Shown here: in pieces, positions 13,804 to 25,446 of the stretch
Layout: the number at the start of each line of letters is the position of its first letter
How positions within the stretch are numbered: position 1 is the stretch's first letter
Assembly: GCA_030762175.1 (NCBI GenBank)
Contig: CM060833.1
Span: forward strand, 165,232,001 to 165,296,000
Direction of reading: 5' to 3'
Origin: Metallyticus violacea
Lineage: Eukaryota; Arthropoda; Insecta; Mantodea; Metallyticidae
Length of the DNA: 64,000 bases
The notes under the pieces: generated by a model
Told to the model about the DNA's origin: nothing
Seen by the model: only the letters and a program-made list of their open reading frames with translations
Databases searched by the model: none
Program-made: the position numbers and the translations under genes

Positions 13804-13861
<58 letters not shown>
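13804..13861. repeat. (AAT)n
   Basis: About 19 trinucleotide units, 50 bp 5' of repeat copy A. Confidence 0.97.
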
Positions 13862-13899
13862 GATGCGGTTAAAAGTAAAACAACGGTGCAATACTGGCT

Positions 13900-14598
13900 T
13901 AGACTACCAGGTAGACCAGCCCCCACTTCGCACTGAATGCTATAGACACCGGATGCAAAATAAAACACCATGTGGGGGTAAAAACAGAACTCGGGGGAAT
14001 TGGCCTGGACTCAATATGGCAACGAGGCAATGAAAATAATAGGAAGTATGAAAGAAAGTTAGAAAAAGCTAGAGGTTATCAGCAGGTAGGAAATCGAGGC
14101 AGAATGTAACACGAAAGTCTCCTTGAGCCTTTCGAATGAATTTAAGTTTATGTAGGGTAAAGAGGTATATATGTTTGTTCTGGGGACAAAGGAGAGATCA
14201 GGTTTAGACTATAAGGTTGTCTTTTCTGAAAACTTTTTTCAGGCAATTAAAGGTCAAATGACATGCTGGGATCTGTTTGCGAACCACACTAGTTGGTAGG
14301 GTATAGGCATTTTCCTAGCCAAAGTGCGCGAAGCTAGCAATTTATATTATGGTTGGAACGCATTAATTAGTATAATAATAAATAATATTATATGTTTCCA
14401 TTCATATATCTGAAAATTTAGTTCTTCCAATTTTTAATGTTATTTAATAATTTATCATTATTAATAATATTGTTTTATTTATATTATTATTTGTTCCTCT
14501 AATTGTGTATCATATTTAACCATGCATGGTCTATGATCCATGCATATATTTGTAATGTATATATATAGAAGTTTATAACAGTAAAGATACACCTACAT
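13900..14598 (+). repeat. Unclassified interspersed repeat, copy A
   Basis: Made of a ~110-bp module S (about 13911-14020) followed by a longer module L (14021-14598). L matches the reverse complement of 25447-26138 over several hundred bp with indels; for example, 'GTCTCCTTGAGCCTTTCGAA' is shared. S matches 26152-26269 in the same orientation. Copy A is shorter because it lacks about 100 bp present in B near the middle of L. No transposase or RT coding was recognised. It is probably a non-autonomous transposon. Confidence 0.75.
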
Positions 14599-15719
14599 AA
14601 AATTGTAACAAAAATTTTGTGAATAATTTATCATAATTCGTGTTTTTCACTTGTGCTTAAAAACTTCAGATATATCCTGCAGTCTACCCCCTCCCCCAAA
14701 AAAACTTAGTTCATTATTTAGAGTAATATAAAATCTTCACATAATATTGAACATAGCTTAACTTATATAGAACTTCATTATGTGTTTGGCCTTATTCAAG
14801 TGTAAAATTTAAAAATAAATATTACTGCAGGTCTTGTTTTCATGCATTAGTAGAGGTGTATTATTGAGGTCGCTGTTAGGTTTGAGAGCGGAATGAAACA
14901 ACAATTACGATTATTCTATTCCCATTAAACTCTTTCTAAAAAAAAATCCTTGTTGATCAGAGTTTTATGTCGTTTACCGAGGCATGAAAAAAAAACTCGC
15001 GAGTGGTTAGTGAAAATAACGTGTTTTTTGAGTGAGTAGCTATAAGGGACTTTGAGGTACTTGCATGCCATTTCGTTAGTGACAAACGACTGCTCTGTGT
15101 GTGGCAGAGAGCAATAGCACAGGATCTCTTGACCACCGGCTGCGAGTAATTAATTAGGGCGGCGTGCAGGTGCGCTTTGGTTTTTAATCAAACACCCTTC
15201 AGTTAAATAATTCCTGTAGCCGGTCACTCGTGTGTTACATGCCCTGTAAGCTTACTTTTATATGCTAATTGCTTGTTCATATAAGGTTTTCCTCCCTCTT
15301 TTATGTAATACTGTACTATTGTCATTAGGTCAACTGAGTATAGAACTGTACCCCAACAACCGACTAAGCACAGTAGCTCATACGTAACCCTTGGGACTCG
15401 CATTCATATCTTTTGGTGCCGGTCATTTGACTTTGGGTTTTATTCATTGCTTAAGCGGATACTGCAAGGACATTTCCTTTCTAGGAACGTAACCATCTTC
15501 TATTTCATCTATTTTCTTCCGTTGCTTTTCATTGTAGGGTTGAAACTGCCAGGCTTTATGTGCAGCGTGACGGTGGCTTTCTTTAAGGGTCGGATTCCTT
15601 GGAGGGACGGCTCCGTTGTCGCGTCGAAAGGTTTCGAACCGATATTAGACATCCTCCGTCCACGTGTATCTGGATTCTTGAGGTCCGGGTTTCCCTCAGT
15701 TGGTTTCTTTCTCTCTGTA
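14599..15719. other. Unassigned stretch
   Basis: No gene recognised. The segment 15590-15710 contains a B-box-like GGTTTCGAACC and may be part of another old tRNA-derived repeat into which the next SINE-2 inserted; support is weak. Confidence 0.35.
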
Positions 15720-15995
15720 CCACCAAGGGTAGCCGAGATCGTTAAGGCACGGACTCGTGAGCGGTATGTATGGGGATCGAATCCCACCAGGACCGTTCCA
15801 CCTGACTGAGGTGTTTTCAGGTTTTCTTCAGTCCTCATAATTGGCAAATGTTGGGAAGGTACCCTAACTTAGGCCTGGAACGTTTCATTCCTTAAAAATC
15901 CTTTCCCAATATATCATTTCATTTCATGTATCATCAATGTTTACCACCTGTGGTGTCTCAGTAGTAAAAACAGGCGTTAAACACTCTTCAAAAAA
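15720..15995 (+). mobile_element. SINE-2, near full length
   Basis: The head includes GTAGCCGAGATCGTTAAGGC and the B box 'GATCGAATCCC', with the standard body and the 3' end GTAGTAAAAACAGGCGTTAAA. The 8-bp TCTCTCTG occurs on both sides (15710-15717 and 15996-16003) and is a plausible target duplication. A 120-codon frame over the region is SINE-derived. Confidence 0.88.
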
Positions 15996-16003
15996 TCTCT
16001 CTG

Positions 16004-16631
16004 AGGTATCCACCCGGAGTGAAGTACAATCGACTCTAAGGTACCGAATTTTCTTCCCCTCTCCCATTATTACAGCCAAATCCAACCTGATAATTTAAAG
16101 ACCAGGGTCACACTCTGCATGTTTGACATAGAGGCTCCTTAACCTGTTTTCCATGGGTGTGAAAACGTAAATTTAAATGTTTAATTATTTTTGTGTATAC
16201 AATGTGTAATTGTATTCAGATCATATTCATATTCAATTAAAGTGATTGCCTGACAAGAAAGATATCCAGACAAGCATTCGAAAATGAAATGTTTGCAATG
16301 CATTTCTTATTATGTTTAATATATTTAAATATGTATCAGCAAATAAAGTGCTATTCACCTTATATATGTTATATTAGAACACAATTTAATGTTGTACTCC
16401 AAAAACTAATGATGTATTTGTATTTTTGTTCCTTGTCAAAGAAATGCTGTAAGCAAAAACGAAGAATATGAAATTTTATGGGTAATTCACTATATCTCCA
16501 ATGCCCATGCACAAAACCCAAAACAAAATGCAAACTAACTGGAGTTTCTAAAAGTAATAAAATACATTCAATTATCGCATGGACCTTGAGTCCGTACATG
16601 CTAATATCGTCCTTGTAACAATCAAAATGGC
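16004..16631. other. Unassigned stretch
   Basis: AT-rich, no recognisable element apart from the array that follows. Confidence 0.5.
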
Positions 16632-16697
16632 CATACATACATACATACATACATACATACATACATACATACATACATACATACATACATACATACA

Positions 16698-16727
<30 letters not shown>
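16632..16727. repeat. (CATA)n at the 3' end of a LINE
   Basis: About 24 perfect tetranucleotide units. Read on the minus strand it is a TATG array directly following the 3' UTR of the LINE fragment at 16728-17225, so it may have grown from that element's tail. Open frames across it are shadows. Confidence 0.95.
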
Positions 16728-16728
<1 letters not shown>

Positions 16729-17225
16729 CTGCATGTACACATATATACTTATGTTTTCTGTTAATAATTTTATATATAAATATGTATGCAACCCTTGCTC
16801 TTGAGCCCCCTTCCATTTACTCACACCCCCTCTCCAACTCCCCCATCGTCATTATAGTCATTAACCTTCTTTGTTGTGTCTTCTCGAAATATTCCCAATT
16901 TGTGTGAGTATCTCGCATGCACCAACATTTCCCGGCAAATGTTCAAACTTCTATTGGCATTCAGAAATGGCGGTGATAAATGCTCATTTCTTAAAAATCT
17001 CCGTTTCCCTGTATTATGCCAAATATACCTCCAGGTATCGCTTTACAAATTGTTTTCCCGAGAGCATTAACTGTTTTGTTTCCTTTCTAAGCCCCTAATC
17101 TGAACCATGCGAGACCACTTCTTTCTTCTTTGCCATAGATATTTACATATTCCCCGCTCCTTCACACCGGATATATTTGAGCTTGCAGGTTAAGCGATAC
17201 TTTTTCTGCGCATTGAGACTCAGAT
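16728..17225 (-). pseudogene. Non-LTR retrotransposon, RT C-terminus and 3' UTR (copy 1)
   Basis: The reverse complement matches 57141-57640 closely through coding and 3' UTR. Shared features include the 'YLWQRRKSGLAWFRLGAWKG' equivalent and the end 'GGGGGCTCAAGAG'. In this copy the Cys-containing 'CPLCRES' block is deleted. Small indels break the frame. It is a dead fragment of a LINE whose C-terminus ends with a CCHC-like segment. Confidence 0.85.
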
Positions 17226-17235
17226 CAATCGCGGC

Positions 17236-17492
17236 GCAATAATATTGTGATATACGGTGTACAAGAGGAAGAGAGCTAAAGCTGGGGTGCGAGTGAGGAC
17301 AGTGTGCGTCGAGTGGTTGCCCAAATAGGCATCGAACTAAGGAGCTTTGACATTGAAAGGGTGCATCGAATGAGAAGATTAGTGTGCAAATTGACCCACT
17401 ACAAATTGAAGGTGTACATACTACGAGACACCAGATTTCTCAGGGACACGGGAATCAGCATTGTAGAAGATTTCTAAAAGTATGTTAGTTAC
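17236..17492 (+). pseudogene. LINE ORF1-like fragment (inverted relative to its neighbour)
   Basis: The sense frame reads VVAQIGIELRSFDIERVHRM, then HYKLKVYILRDTRFLRDTGI and SIVEDF before a stop. This matches the C-terminal pattern of LINE ORF1 nucleic-acid-binding proteins ('IG.el...eIervHR', '...k..iL...r.Lr.tgi.I.eDfs'). It lies head to head with the RT fragment at 16728-17225, which fits a twin-priming inversion of one LINE. Confidence 0.6.
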
Positions 17493-19152
17493 TGATCGCA
17501 TGCCATGCTTATTACATAGTCCTGTGTATTAATTTGAACTGAATTGATGTATAGAATCAACGTAAGTTTGATAAAATTGTTTCGTCTGGTGGGTATTTCA
17601 TAGGGATCTAGGTCGTGCATTTTGCGGGAATATTTTTAATTTTGCAAGATATGTTTTGTAGCAATATGTCTTGAATTTCTTTAATAATTGTCTGACCTCA
17701 TGTGCCTATTTCCCATACTAGTATTAAAAATCTGCATCCGTTAGCCATTAAACACTTCTAGTGTTTGCCAGCGTGTAAACTTTACTGCTATTTTAAACGT
17801 CAATGTTCGCCACGCTGTAACCAGCTATTAACTTACTTTCCATATAACCTTTAGTTGTTTGTGACCTTTGGTATTTTAGAAGAAAACTGAGCGATGTTGA
17901 AACCAACTATGAAATAAATCATGTAAATTTGACTCTCAAATGTAAGAAACGAAAGGCATATGAACAATACGGGAAACATTTATTTAAATGAAAATATTTA
18001 TGGAAAGCACATCTTGAATAACGGATAAAATAATTTACTCACATTCTAAGTTAACTTAGCTGGTAATAGTAATTTATTTCGTTTGATAACTCATAAGTAT
18101 TATCCTTTGATGTTTTATGAACAAATTTAATGCTCAGTATTGCTTTTTGTGCATCTGAGGTTTTCTATTTTTTTCTTGTTCATTTATAAATCAACTGTAA
18201 TGATAGGTCTTTACTAACATAAACATTTTAAACCCGGGTTTTAAAAAAGCTGAAAAATTATATTTTTCCCGCCATTAATATAATGCTTGAAATAATATAA
18301 AACTTATTTTACCATCAAACCTCAAGTGATAAAAGAAAGAATCAACCTTGTGGTTTTCAAATATGTAATGAACAGTTTGTCTACATTCATAATCAAATAA
18401 TTTTTTCCAAATTTAAAGTGTTTTACGTTCCCCAGTAGAATTTTTTTTGGGGGGGTTAGTAGACACACATGTGTGAGATGAATATAAGTCCTGAAAATAT
18501 TGTTTTGTTTTATAGAACTTCATAATAATATTTAGGCTTCCAAAGAGATTTATTACAGCTAATGGGATTCCTTAAGAATGTTCTATTGACCTCAGCTAAT
18601 GTTGAAAGGCTTTTTTTTTTGGCATACAAATATATAGAACAGGCGCCATAAATTTCAGTATTAAAATCTGGAGAATTGTTAATGATTTACTGAAATGACA
18701 ATTATGAAAAGCAATAACATTTTTTCAGAAAGAAAATATTTCTTCGCATATCTTAAAAAAAAAATGTTAGTAATTTTCCCTGCAATTCCGGAATTTTAAG
18801 CTTCTTTCTTGTGTACATTTAATATTTTGGCCCCTTTTAAGTGAGTAGAACTTATATGCTATTATATATTATAGATGAATTAAATCAAGAATTAAATTAA
18901 ACTTCTAACTGCAAAAAAGTATAACATCCTCTAAATTATACAAATTATAAATGTACGATTTTAAATATGGTAGAATATTCTGTAAAGATGAGCATGGTCC
19001 CTAAAAAATTGAAAACAAGTGCACAATTTTTATTGCAAAATTGAGAAGTGTATATTATACAGAATTTTATACCATAGTGAATGTAATATTGTCTGCAATA
19101 TTGTCATATACTTCAAAACGTTTGAGAGCCAATATTAGCAATCAGCATATAA
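17493..19152. other. Unassigned AT-rich stretch
   Basis: About 1.6 kb with no recognisable gene or repeat. Only homopolymer runs and short frames. Confidence 0.5.
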
Positions 19153-19433
19153 GGTAATATTTGTAGCAACCATACTTGCCTCGTAGATCTAAGATCGGAG
19201 GTTCAATTTCAGTCAGGATCAATGGATTTTTTCGGGCGTAAAAATTCTAAACATAGCTTCCTTCAGAAAGTAAGTAAAACCGTGGCTCCCACATCGTAGA
19301 TTTACGGCACGTAAAAGAACTCAAGCCAGAAATAAGGGGCACCTGAGCAAAATTTACCGGTCATTTCACGCCCTGATTTGAATGGGACGCTTATAACCTG
19401 AGATGTTAAAGAGCGTCCGTAATATAAACAAAC
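19153..19433 (+). mobile_element. SINE-1, old diverged copy
   Basis: The head is eroded (GCAACCATACTTGCCTCGTA), the B box is decayed to AGGTTCAATTTC, and the body and tail match SINE-1 to AAGAGCGTCCGTAATATAAA. Divergence is higher than in the 28.5-kb copy, so it is probably an early insertion. Confidence 0.85.
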
Positions 19434-19559
19434 AATCTTGATCCGAAAATTAAGATACAAATAAGGAATAAAAGGTAATAAAGTCTCTACTCCTATGAAA
19501 TGCAGGGTGCATTCAATAGCATGCTACATGCTGTTTGGTTAAAGTTGAAACATGACCAT

Positions 19560-20330
19560 TTTGCTACCTGAGCTGTCTAGGAGTAGGGAATGCTAGTGAC
19601 GTCAAAGGGGCTAAGTAGCACTGTCACAGTCAACCTGCACTGCATAGTCTTTCAGTGTCAATTATATCGTATAATTAAGTTTGTGAACAGTTGCAGCAGT
19701 CGTAGTGAAACATGTGATATGTTTAGCCATGCTGGCTTTCCAGTGTTACAAGCGTGTTTTGGGAAACGAGGAAAACCTGTGCAATCAAATGCAAGAGAAA
19801 TTGTATGTACGTTCTGTAATGTTTTTCAGATTAAGCAGTTAAGAATTGCCTATTGACAAGCGGAATATAGTGCTATCTCTTCCTGTTTTGCATGTTTCAA
19901 TTAAAATCAACTGCCATGTTGTTTATTTTTCGGGTGCTCTAGGGTTTATTCCGGAGGACTGTTTGCAATAACAGTTCAATTTTGTGCACCACTTTCAAAA
20001 TTACGAGATGTAGCCAAGGTGATACGTCAAGATGTGTTGTTTCTTCAGACAATGGATTAAACCACAAGTTTTGTGTTGTAATGGCTGCAATTGTTAAAGC
20101 AAGATTTGGACTATTGGAGCTTTCCATTTACTCTCCATAACTAGCACCCAGTGACTTTAGGCGTTCCCAAAATGAAAAGAAAATCTTCAAGGGAGGAACT
20201 TTTTATCAATTATGATGTCACATAGGCTGGATACCAGTGTTGAAAGAGGAAGTAAAAATAAACATTTTAGATGAACTAAAGACAAGTCTAGAATTGGATC
20301 AATGTGATAAACTCAGAGCTTTCCCCCCCT
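19560..20330 (+). pseudogene. Degraded Tc1/mariner-superfamily transposase relic
   Basis: Fragments in order: GKRGKPVQSNAREIV at about 19755-19805, resembling the N-terminal start of an IS630/Tc1-type arthropod transposase family; then, at about 20115-20190, a block reading 'ELSIYSP.LAPSDF' and 'KKIFKGGTFY', which resembles the 'PPYSPDLAPSDF..FP.LK..L.G..F' block of mariner transposases. Everything else is decayed. The two blocks may come from different elements. Confidence 0.4.
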
Positions 20331-22737
20331 ATTGTAGAAAGAGTGTGTTATTGGTAACTGCATCATAAGTTTTATCATTAAATTAGTTCTATTTCAATTT
20401 GATACTAGTATTGGTCTCACATATTTAAAGCTCTAACTTTTTGATTTGAAAGTTTCAACCTCATTAGTTGAAATTCTTTGTGTCATTTGTAAATAAGTAG
20501 CATAGAATGAAATACACCTTTGATCAACGAGGCAAATCCGTTATCGGAAACGAATGGTTTCTAATATTGACCCTTGTGGCATTCTACGGAGTGAACGATT
20601 CTTTACGCAGCCAGTTTCCAGGAGTGCGGTCGGCCGGCGAGACTGGCTGCTGTATCGGGAGTGCGGGTGACAGGAAGTCTGCAGTACGGTTTATCGCGTA
20701 AATTATTTCAAACCTACATAACATAAAAACTAAAAAGGAAAGTAAATTACTCACATATATTAAGCAAGTAGATGCTGGAACTGCCTCCCTGACGTCGAAC
20801 TGATTTTCTAGACCTTTCCAGAGCATGTCCATTGTTATCCAGAGTTTCTTCTGTGAGCACTGTAAATAGCTGTCTTATGTTTTCTGTCAAGAACACTTCC
20901 CGTTTAACGAAACTTATTTACTAATCGATAAATAGAACTCCGATTAGGAAAGTGAACATAGGAAATTCATCTTGAAATAATCTCCTTATAAAACGCGCTG
21001 ATTCTGTACGCACTTATGAATCATACATGAATACTTGTATTACCCCATTTCACTAAATACACGTTCACTGTATTGAATCGCCAACAGGTACGTGCTATTT
21101 GCGCAAGATTTCAACTCGCACTGAAGCCTCGATCAGCTGAGGGAAAATATACTCCCTACCGCCACCGACTTAGCGCTGCCGGCCGGTTCCACGGTTGCGT
21201 CAAACATTGCTCACCCAGTAGTATTGATGCTTCCTTATAAGGGCGCTGATATTGCGTTCACTTAAAATTTCTACTTTCTATTTAGTAATGAATGAATGAA
21301 TTAATGAATTATGTACTCTCCCTTAAGTAATGCGTTTAATTTTTTTGTTTAATAGCAATTTGTGCCATTAGTTACATAGATTAAACGATATTCCTGCAAA
21401 ATATAATGCATTTATTGTTAATTGTTTCAAGAATTTTTCGGTTAAGCTATATGATATGGTCGCCCTGTTTCCAAATAGCATTGAGGATAATGTGTTGTGT
21501 TTTAAATGATATAACCACTATCTTTTTTTTTTTTTTTTTCAAACGCTGTATAGAACCGAAATTCATGCTTTGTAATGTCCATTTTTAAAATAGTTGTAGC
21601 TTTTTTATTCCTAAATAGGAAAAAAGAGCTGCCTGAGTAAAACTAATTGTGTCTAGGTCTTTATTAGTTCTTTATATGCAGACTACAGGTTGCAAATCTA
21701 GTTAGAACCAGTGCCATTTGATTCGTCTTCACGATAATGTGTTACTAACTCTTATACTTGTGAAATCTAAGCATATCTTTGTCATAACTAAATGCATAAC
21801 GTTTCTGTATCGCTTTGACACTTTTAGATGTTACTTTCTACTTTTACGACAAACGCTCATTTTACTAATGCTGCTACACCGTTTATTGTTAATTACAATA
21901 TTCATTTGTCTAAGAAAGTCTTCAATATTCAATTGTGCCGATTTGCGTTGGTCAGGCTTCAAGCGGAGGCCGGTTTAGCACGGCGGCCGCTGGTTGCCAC
22001 GTTTGATTTACGCGACAGAGAAGCAATACATTATAAGCTCTCACCTCCCATTTACCGTTTTATTACAGTTAATTAACTGACTACAGACTTTCACGCGCAT
22101 GCGCGACATCAGTCTCTGTCACACGGAACTGCCAGAGTGTAATGTTACTGGACGCCCCACTCGGGGATCTGTTTAAACAAGCAACCGTGTCTCGATATAA
22201 CTTGGATCTCTTTCAACACGTAAATACCGGGTAGCATCTGCTTGAAACGGAAACATTTCTCATTGACTGTTATCTCAGAGTTAAGTTGTATGACAAAAAA
22301 GTAAATCATACAATGGGAAAATATTCTTAATTTGATACATGTAACATTATGTTATTTGCATTGCATTAAAATTGAGAGAGCCTTATCTCTTTATTAATAA
22401 ACTATGGCGTTCTGAATCAGCATTGAGAAGATAAACGATAAATTTGGGGCGTGTATTTACTTTTTAAGTGAGGGAAAACTCCGAGTATAAGCTCCTCAGC
22501 TTTTCGACCTGGACACCGAATCCTTCGATATTCATCTGGTTTCATATCAACCAATTGAGTCACATATTTGGCTAATTACGTTTCCCTAAGTTTTTCACCC
22601 GTCTTCCTTGGAGGAAATATGATTAAGACTTCAAAGTTAATTACTGAAACAAGATGAACTTTAATGTTTCTACTAGAGAGAGGACGAACTAAGATAAATT
22701 CATATTTACTTGCATACCTGAACTTCATCCGCAAAAC
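20331..22737. other. Unassigned, with locally CpG-richer patches
   Basis: No coding exon recognised. GC/CpG-richer patches lie at about 20580-20700, 21110-21220 and 21950-22200, in AT-rich surroundings. The last contains an NRF1-type palindrome (separate entry). Short frames here show no family resemblance. Confidence 0.45.
22095..22104. promoter_or_regulatory. NRF1-like palindrome GCGCATGCGC
   Basis: An exact 10-bp GCGCATGCGC, the consensus of the NRF1/EWG family. It lies within a CpG-richer patch (21950-22200). In animals such sites mark TATA-less promoters. No transcript is identified next to it. Confidence 0.25.
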
Positions 22738-23784
22738 ACGAAGGTAGGTCCATAAGTTTCCGGCCTAACCATTTTCTAATTATGATAAAAACAAAACTAT
22801 ATTTCCCTTTTCAATATAGTTACCCTTTATTGCAATACACTTCTCACATCTTTGAATTAACATTTCAATCCCCCCTCCCAAAATAGAAGTCCTGTCTACA
22901 AAATGGGCATAAACAGCATCCATTATTTCTTCGTCACACTTAAATTTCCTTCCTCGAAGGTCCTTCTTGAGTTTTGAGAAGAGGTAATAGTTGCTGGGAG
23001 CTAGATCTGGGTTGTAGGGTGGATGGTAAATCTCCTTGAAGCCACATTTCTTCACAGTTTTCTTTGCAACAAGAGCTGTGTGCACAGACTGACGCGTTAT
23101 CATGAAGAAGGCCCACACCACCACTCAGTTTTCCTCCCCTTTTCTCTTTGATGGAAGCACGTAGTCTGTGCAGTAGGCCAGCATAGTAATCCCAATTTAT
23201 TGTGTTGTTCCTCTCCTTGAAGTCAATGAAGAGTATTCCTTCACAGTCCCAAAAGATTGTGGCCATGATCTTCTTGGTTGATTGAGTGACTTTGACCTTT
23301 AGAGGCCGTGCTTCACCAGGTTTACGCCACTCACTCCATTGATTCTCTTTAGGACAAGGGATCATAGTAGAGGACCATAGTTTCATCTCCTGTAACAGTT
23401 TGCAGAACTTCTGTCTGGTCACGGAGGAGCTCCAAAAATTCCTAACTACAGATGACTCGTTGCTTTTGGACTGAGGAAAGAAGTCTATGCACTAACCTTA
23501 TTCATGTTTAAATGTTCATGAATAATTCGAAGGACTGTTGTTTTAGAAATGCCCAACCTTGCTGCTATTTCTGTAACTTTGAGCCGCCGGTCTTCCATAA
23601 CTTCTCCTTCCACAAGAGCGATGTTTTCAAAATTGAGTACTTCCAAGGGCCGACCTGCATGCTCATTCTCTCCAATGCTTTCTCAACTCATCCCATTACT
23701 TAACAGATAAAGATGACAGCAGATAAAGGTTTTGTGAAGGCGATAATCCTTATCGGCGAGGCAGGAAACTTACGGACCTAACCA
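22738..23784 (-). mobile_element. Mariner M2 (same family as M1), internally deleted
   Basis: Terminal repeats match: GGTAGGTCCATAAGTTTCCG at the left and the complement of GGAAACTTACGGACCTAACC at the right. Minus-strand translation gives the linker 'VEGEVMEDRRLKVTEIAARLG', then 'WRKPGEARPLKVKVTQSTKK', IMATIFWDCEGILFIDFKER, LLHDNAS with the second Asp, and NPDLAPSNYYLF, where the third catalytic Asp is Asn. The start of the N-terminal HTH is missing compared with M1 (deletion near 23690-23710), and a frameshift separates the last two blocks. It is inactive. Confidence 0.92.
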
Positions 23785-24090
23785 GAAATTGTTATTTATA
23801 AACGATGCTACAATGAGGTATTTTATTATTTTATACCAATTCTTATGATGTGGGATTGTTAGGTCGGAAGAATATGAAGGAGAAACGCAAGGAGCAAAAT
23901 AAAAATTACATTTGCTAAACAATTTAACAACAGCTTTACTTGTTTCAGCAGGAGGAAGTGATTCACTGCTGTTTATCTATATCAAGTAAAATGTTCCACA
24001 TCCTTATCTGCAATTATATCGCGAACATAAAGTTTAATAAACGCAAATGTTGTAATTACACTATCCTGTGGTATCGTCGTTTTATATTGT
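23785..24090. other. Unassigned stretch
   Basis: Nothing recognised. Confidence 0.5.
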
Positions 24091-24362
24091 CGGTCCTGGA
24101 GATGTTGCGATAACCATACTTGCCTCCTAAACCCAAGATCGCGGGTTCGATCCCGGCCAGGACCGATGGATTTTAGGGCCTAAAAATTCTAAGTATGGCT
24201 TCCTTCGAGAGGAAAGTAAAGCTGTGAGTCCCGTGTCGTGGATTTACGGCATGATAAAGAACCTCAAGCTGAAAGAGGAAACCTCTGAGCAAAATTGTCG
24301 ATCATTTCACGCCATGAATTGAATGACCTGAGATGTTAAAGAGCGTCTATAAATAAACAAAA
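24091..24362 (+). mobile_element. SINE-1, full length with target duplication
   Basis: Starts CGGTCCTGG, with the A-box region degraded (AGATGTTGCGATAACC), a B box GGGTTCGATCCC and the acceptor-like CCAGGACCG. Ends GAGCGTCTATAAATAAAC. The 11-bp CGTTTTATATT is repeated on both sides (24078-24088 and 24368-24378). The body lacks about 10 bp near GAATTGAATGACC. Confidence 0.93.
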
Positions 24363-25446
24363 CATATCGTTTTATATTCACCATTACATTTAGGAAATGG
24401 GTTCTATTATCTTTAACACCTTTTCCTGGAATTTATTTTAACACTGATAAGCTGATAAACTTGTTTCTGCAGAAACCCTTTGACTTCAACACGTGATAAT
24501 ACGAGTTCATATTCGTCATAGATCACTGAAACTTGTGCTCCTGTTACGGAATGTTGATCTTACTGAAGTTTGAAGCAGCCAGAAATTTGCATACACCGAA
24601 CTGGAACAGCCATTTGACGAGATACTCTGCGTAGTAAACATGCCCTGCTGTAATGCATGTGTAAACTTGGCAGAGACTTTGCAACTTCCGTCTGAACTCT
24701 TGTGCGGGTCTAACTTTGGTCTAAGCCTGCAAGCCGTAAAGGGAACAGTGCAAATTTGCACTCTTCCGAGTCATTCTGCCTAATCAACAGGGTAATCAAC
24801 TTTGGAGTGTAACAAGGTTATTTGTTTTCCGTCTACAGTTATCAGAACAGAATGTACCGCCAGCACACAGGCATGCCACTCGGTCTGTTGCTGTTTCAGC
24901 ACTCTGCTTACTATCCTCGAGTTTTCTTCATACGTGCTTTAATATTGCAACCATACGTTTATAGCTTTACATGCCTTCGAAAACTCCACTTTTAGCATTC
25001 TTGAAATGCTTTCCCTAAATTCTCTTATAGTTTCCGAGATGTACAAAGTTCTTGTTTTATAGTGTCATTTCATCTGTCTCTGATATTGAATTTCTGTTGC
25101 CTTTGATCTTTTAATTTGGATGTATTGATGACGGCGATTAAAGACACAAAGTGAGAAGTGAATTATTTATATTTTGTGTACTTTAATTAAACCTTCACTC
25201 AACATTTTTAAGAGCCGTTTATTACAATTTAAATACAATTTTCTCTATGGTAAAAGACTGTATTTAATTTAATTGAACTTATAATGAAAGAATCAACAAA
25301 AGTTATTTAATACTGATGATCTCCATAACGTAAATTCTGTAAAAGAATCCATATAGAAAATAGTGCAACGTCGTCACAAAACAGTGTACAGCATTGCATA
25401 AGACCTATACCAACCATTGACTGCCGGCCTTAAATTAGTAATAGTA
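24363..25446. other. Unassigned stretch
   Basis: Begins with the SINE-1 target duplication. No gene recognised; an 81-codon minus-strand frame at 24516-24761 is without family features. Confidence 0.45.

Noticed and set aside
15447..15847. Overlapping 112- and 120-codon frames on opposite strands
   Set aside because: They run across a SINE-2 head; the same peptide pieces recur at every SINE-2 copy.
16369..16824. 151-codon open frame (minus) and the overlapping 60-codon frames
   Set aside because: Read through the CATA array and LINE 3' UTR; low-complexity tetra-residue repeat.
22780..23422. Intact transposase gene (160 and 114 codon frames)
   Set aside because: The two frames overlap out of register, the third catalytic Asp is Asn and the HTH start is deleted.
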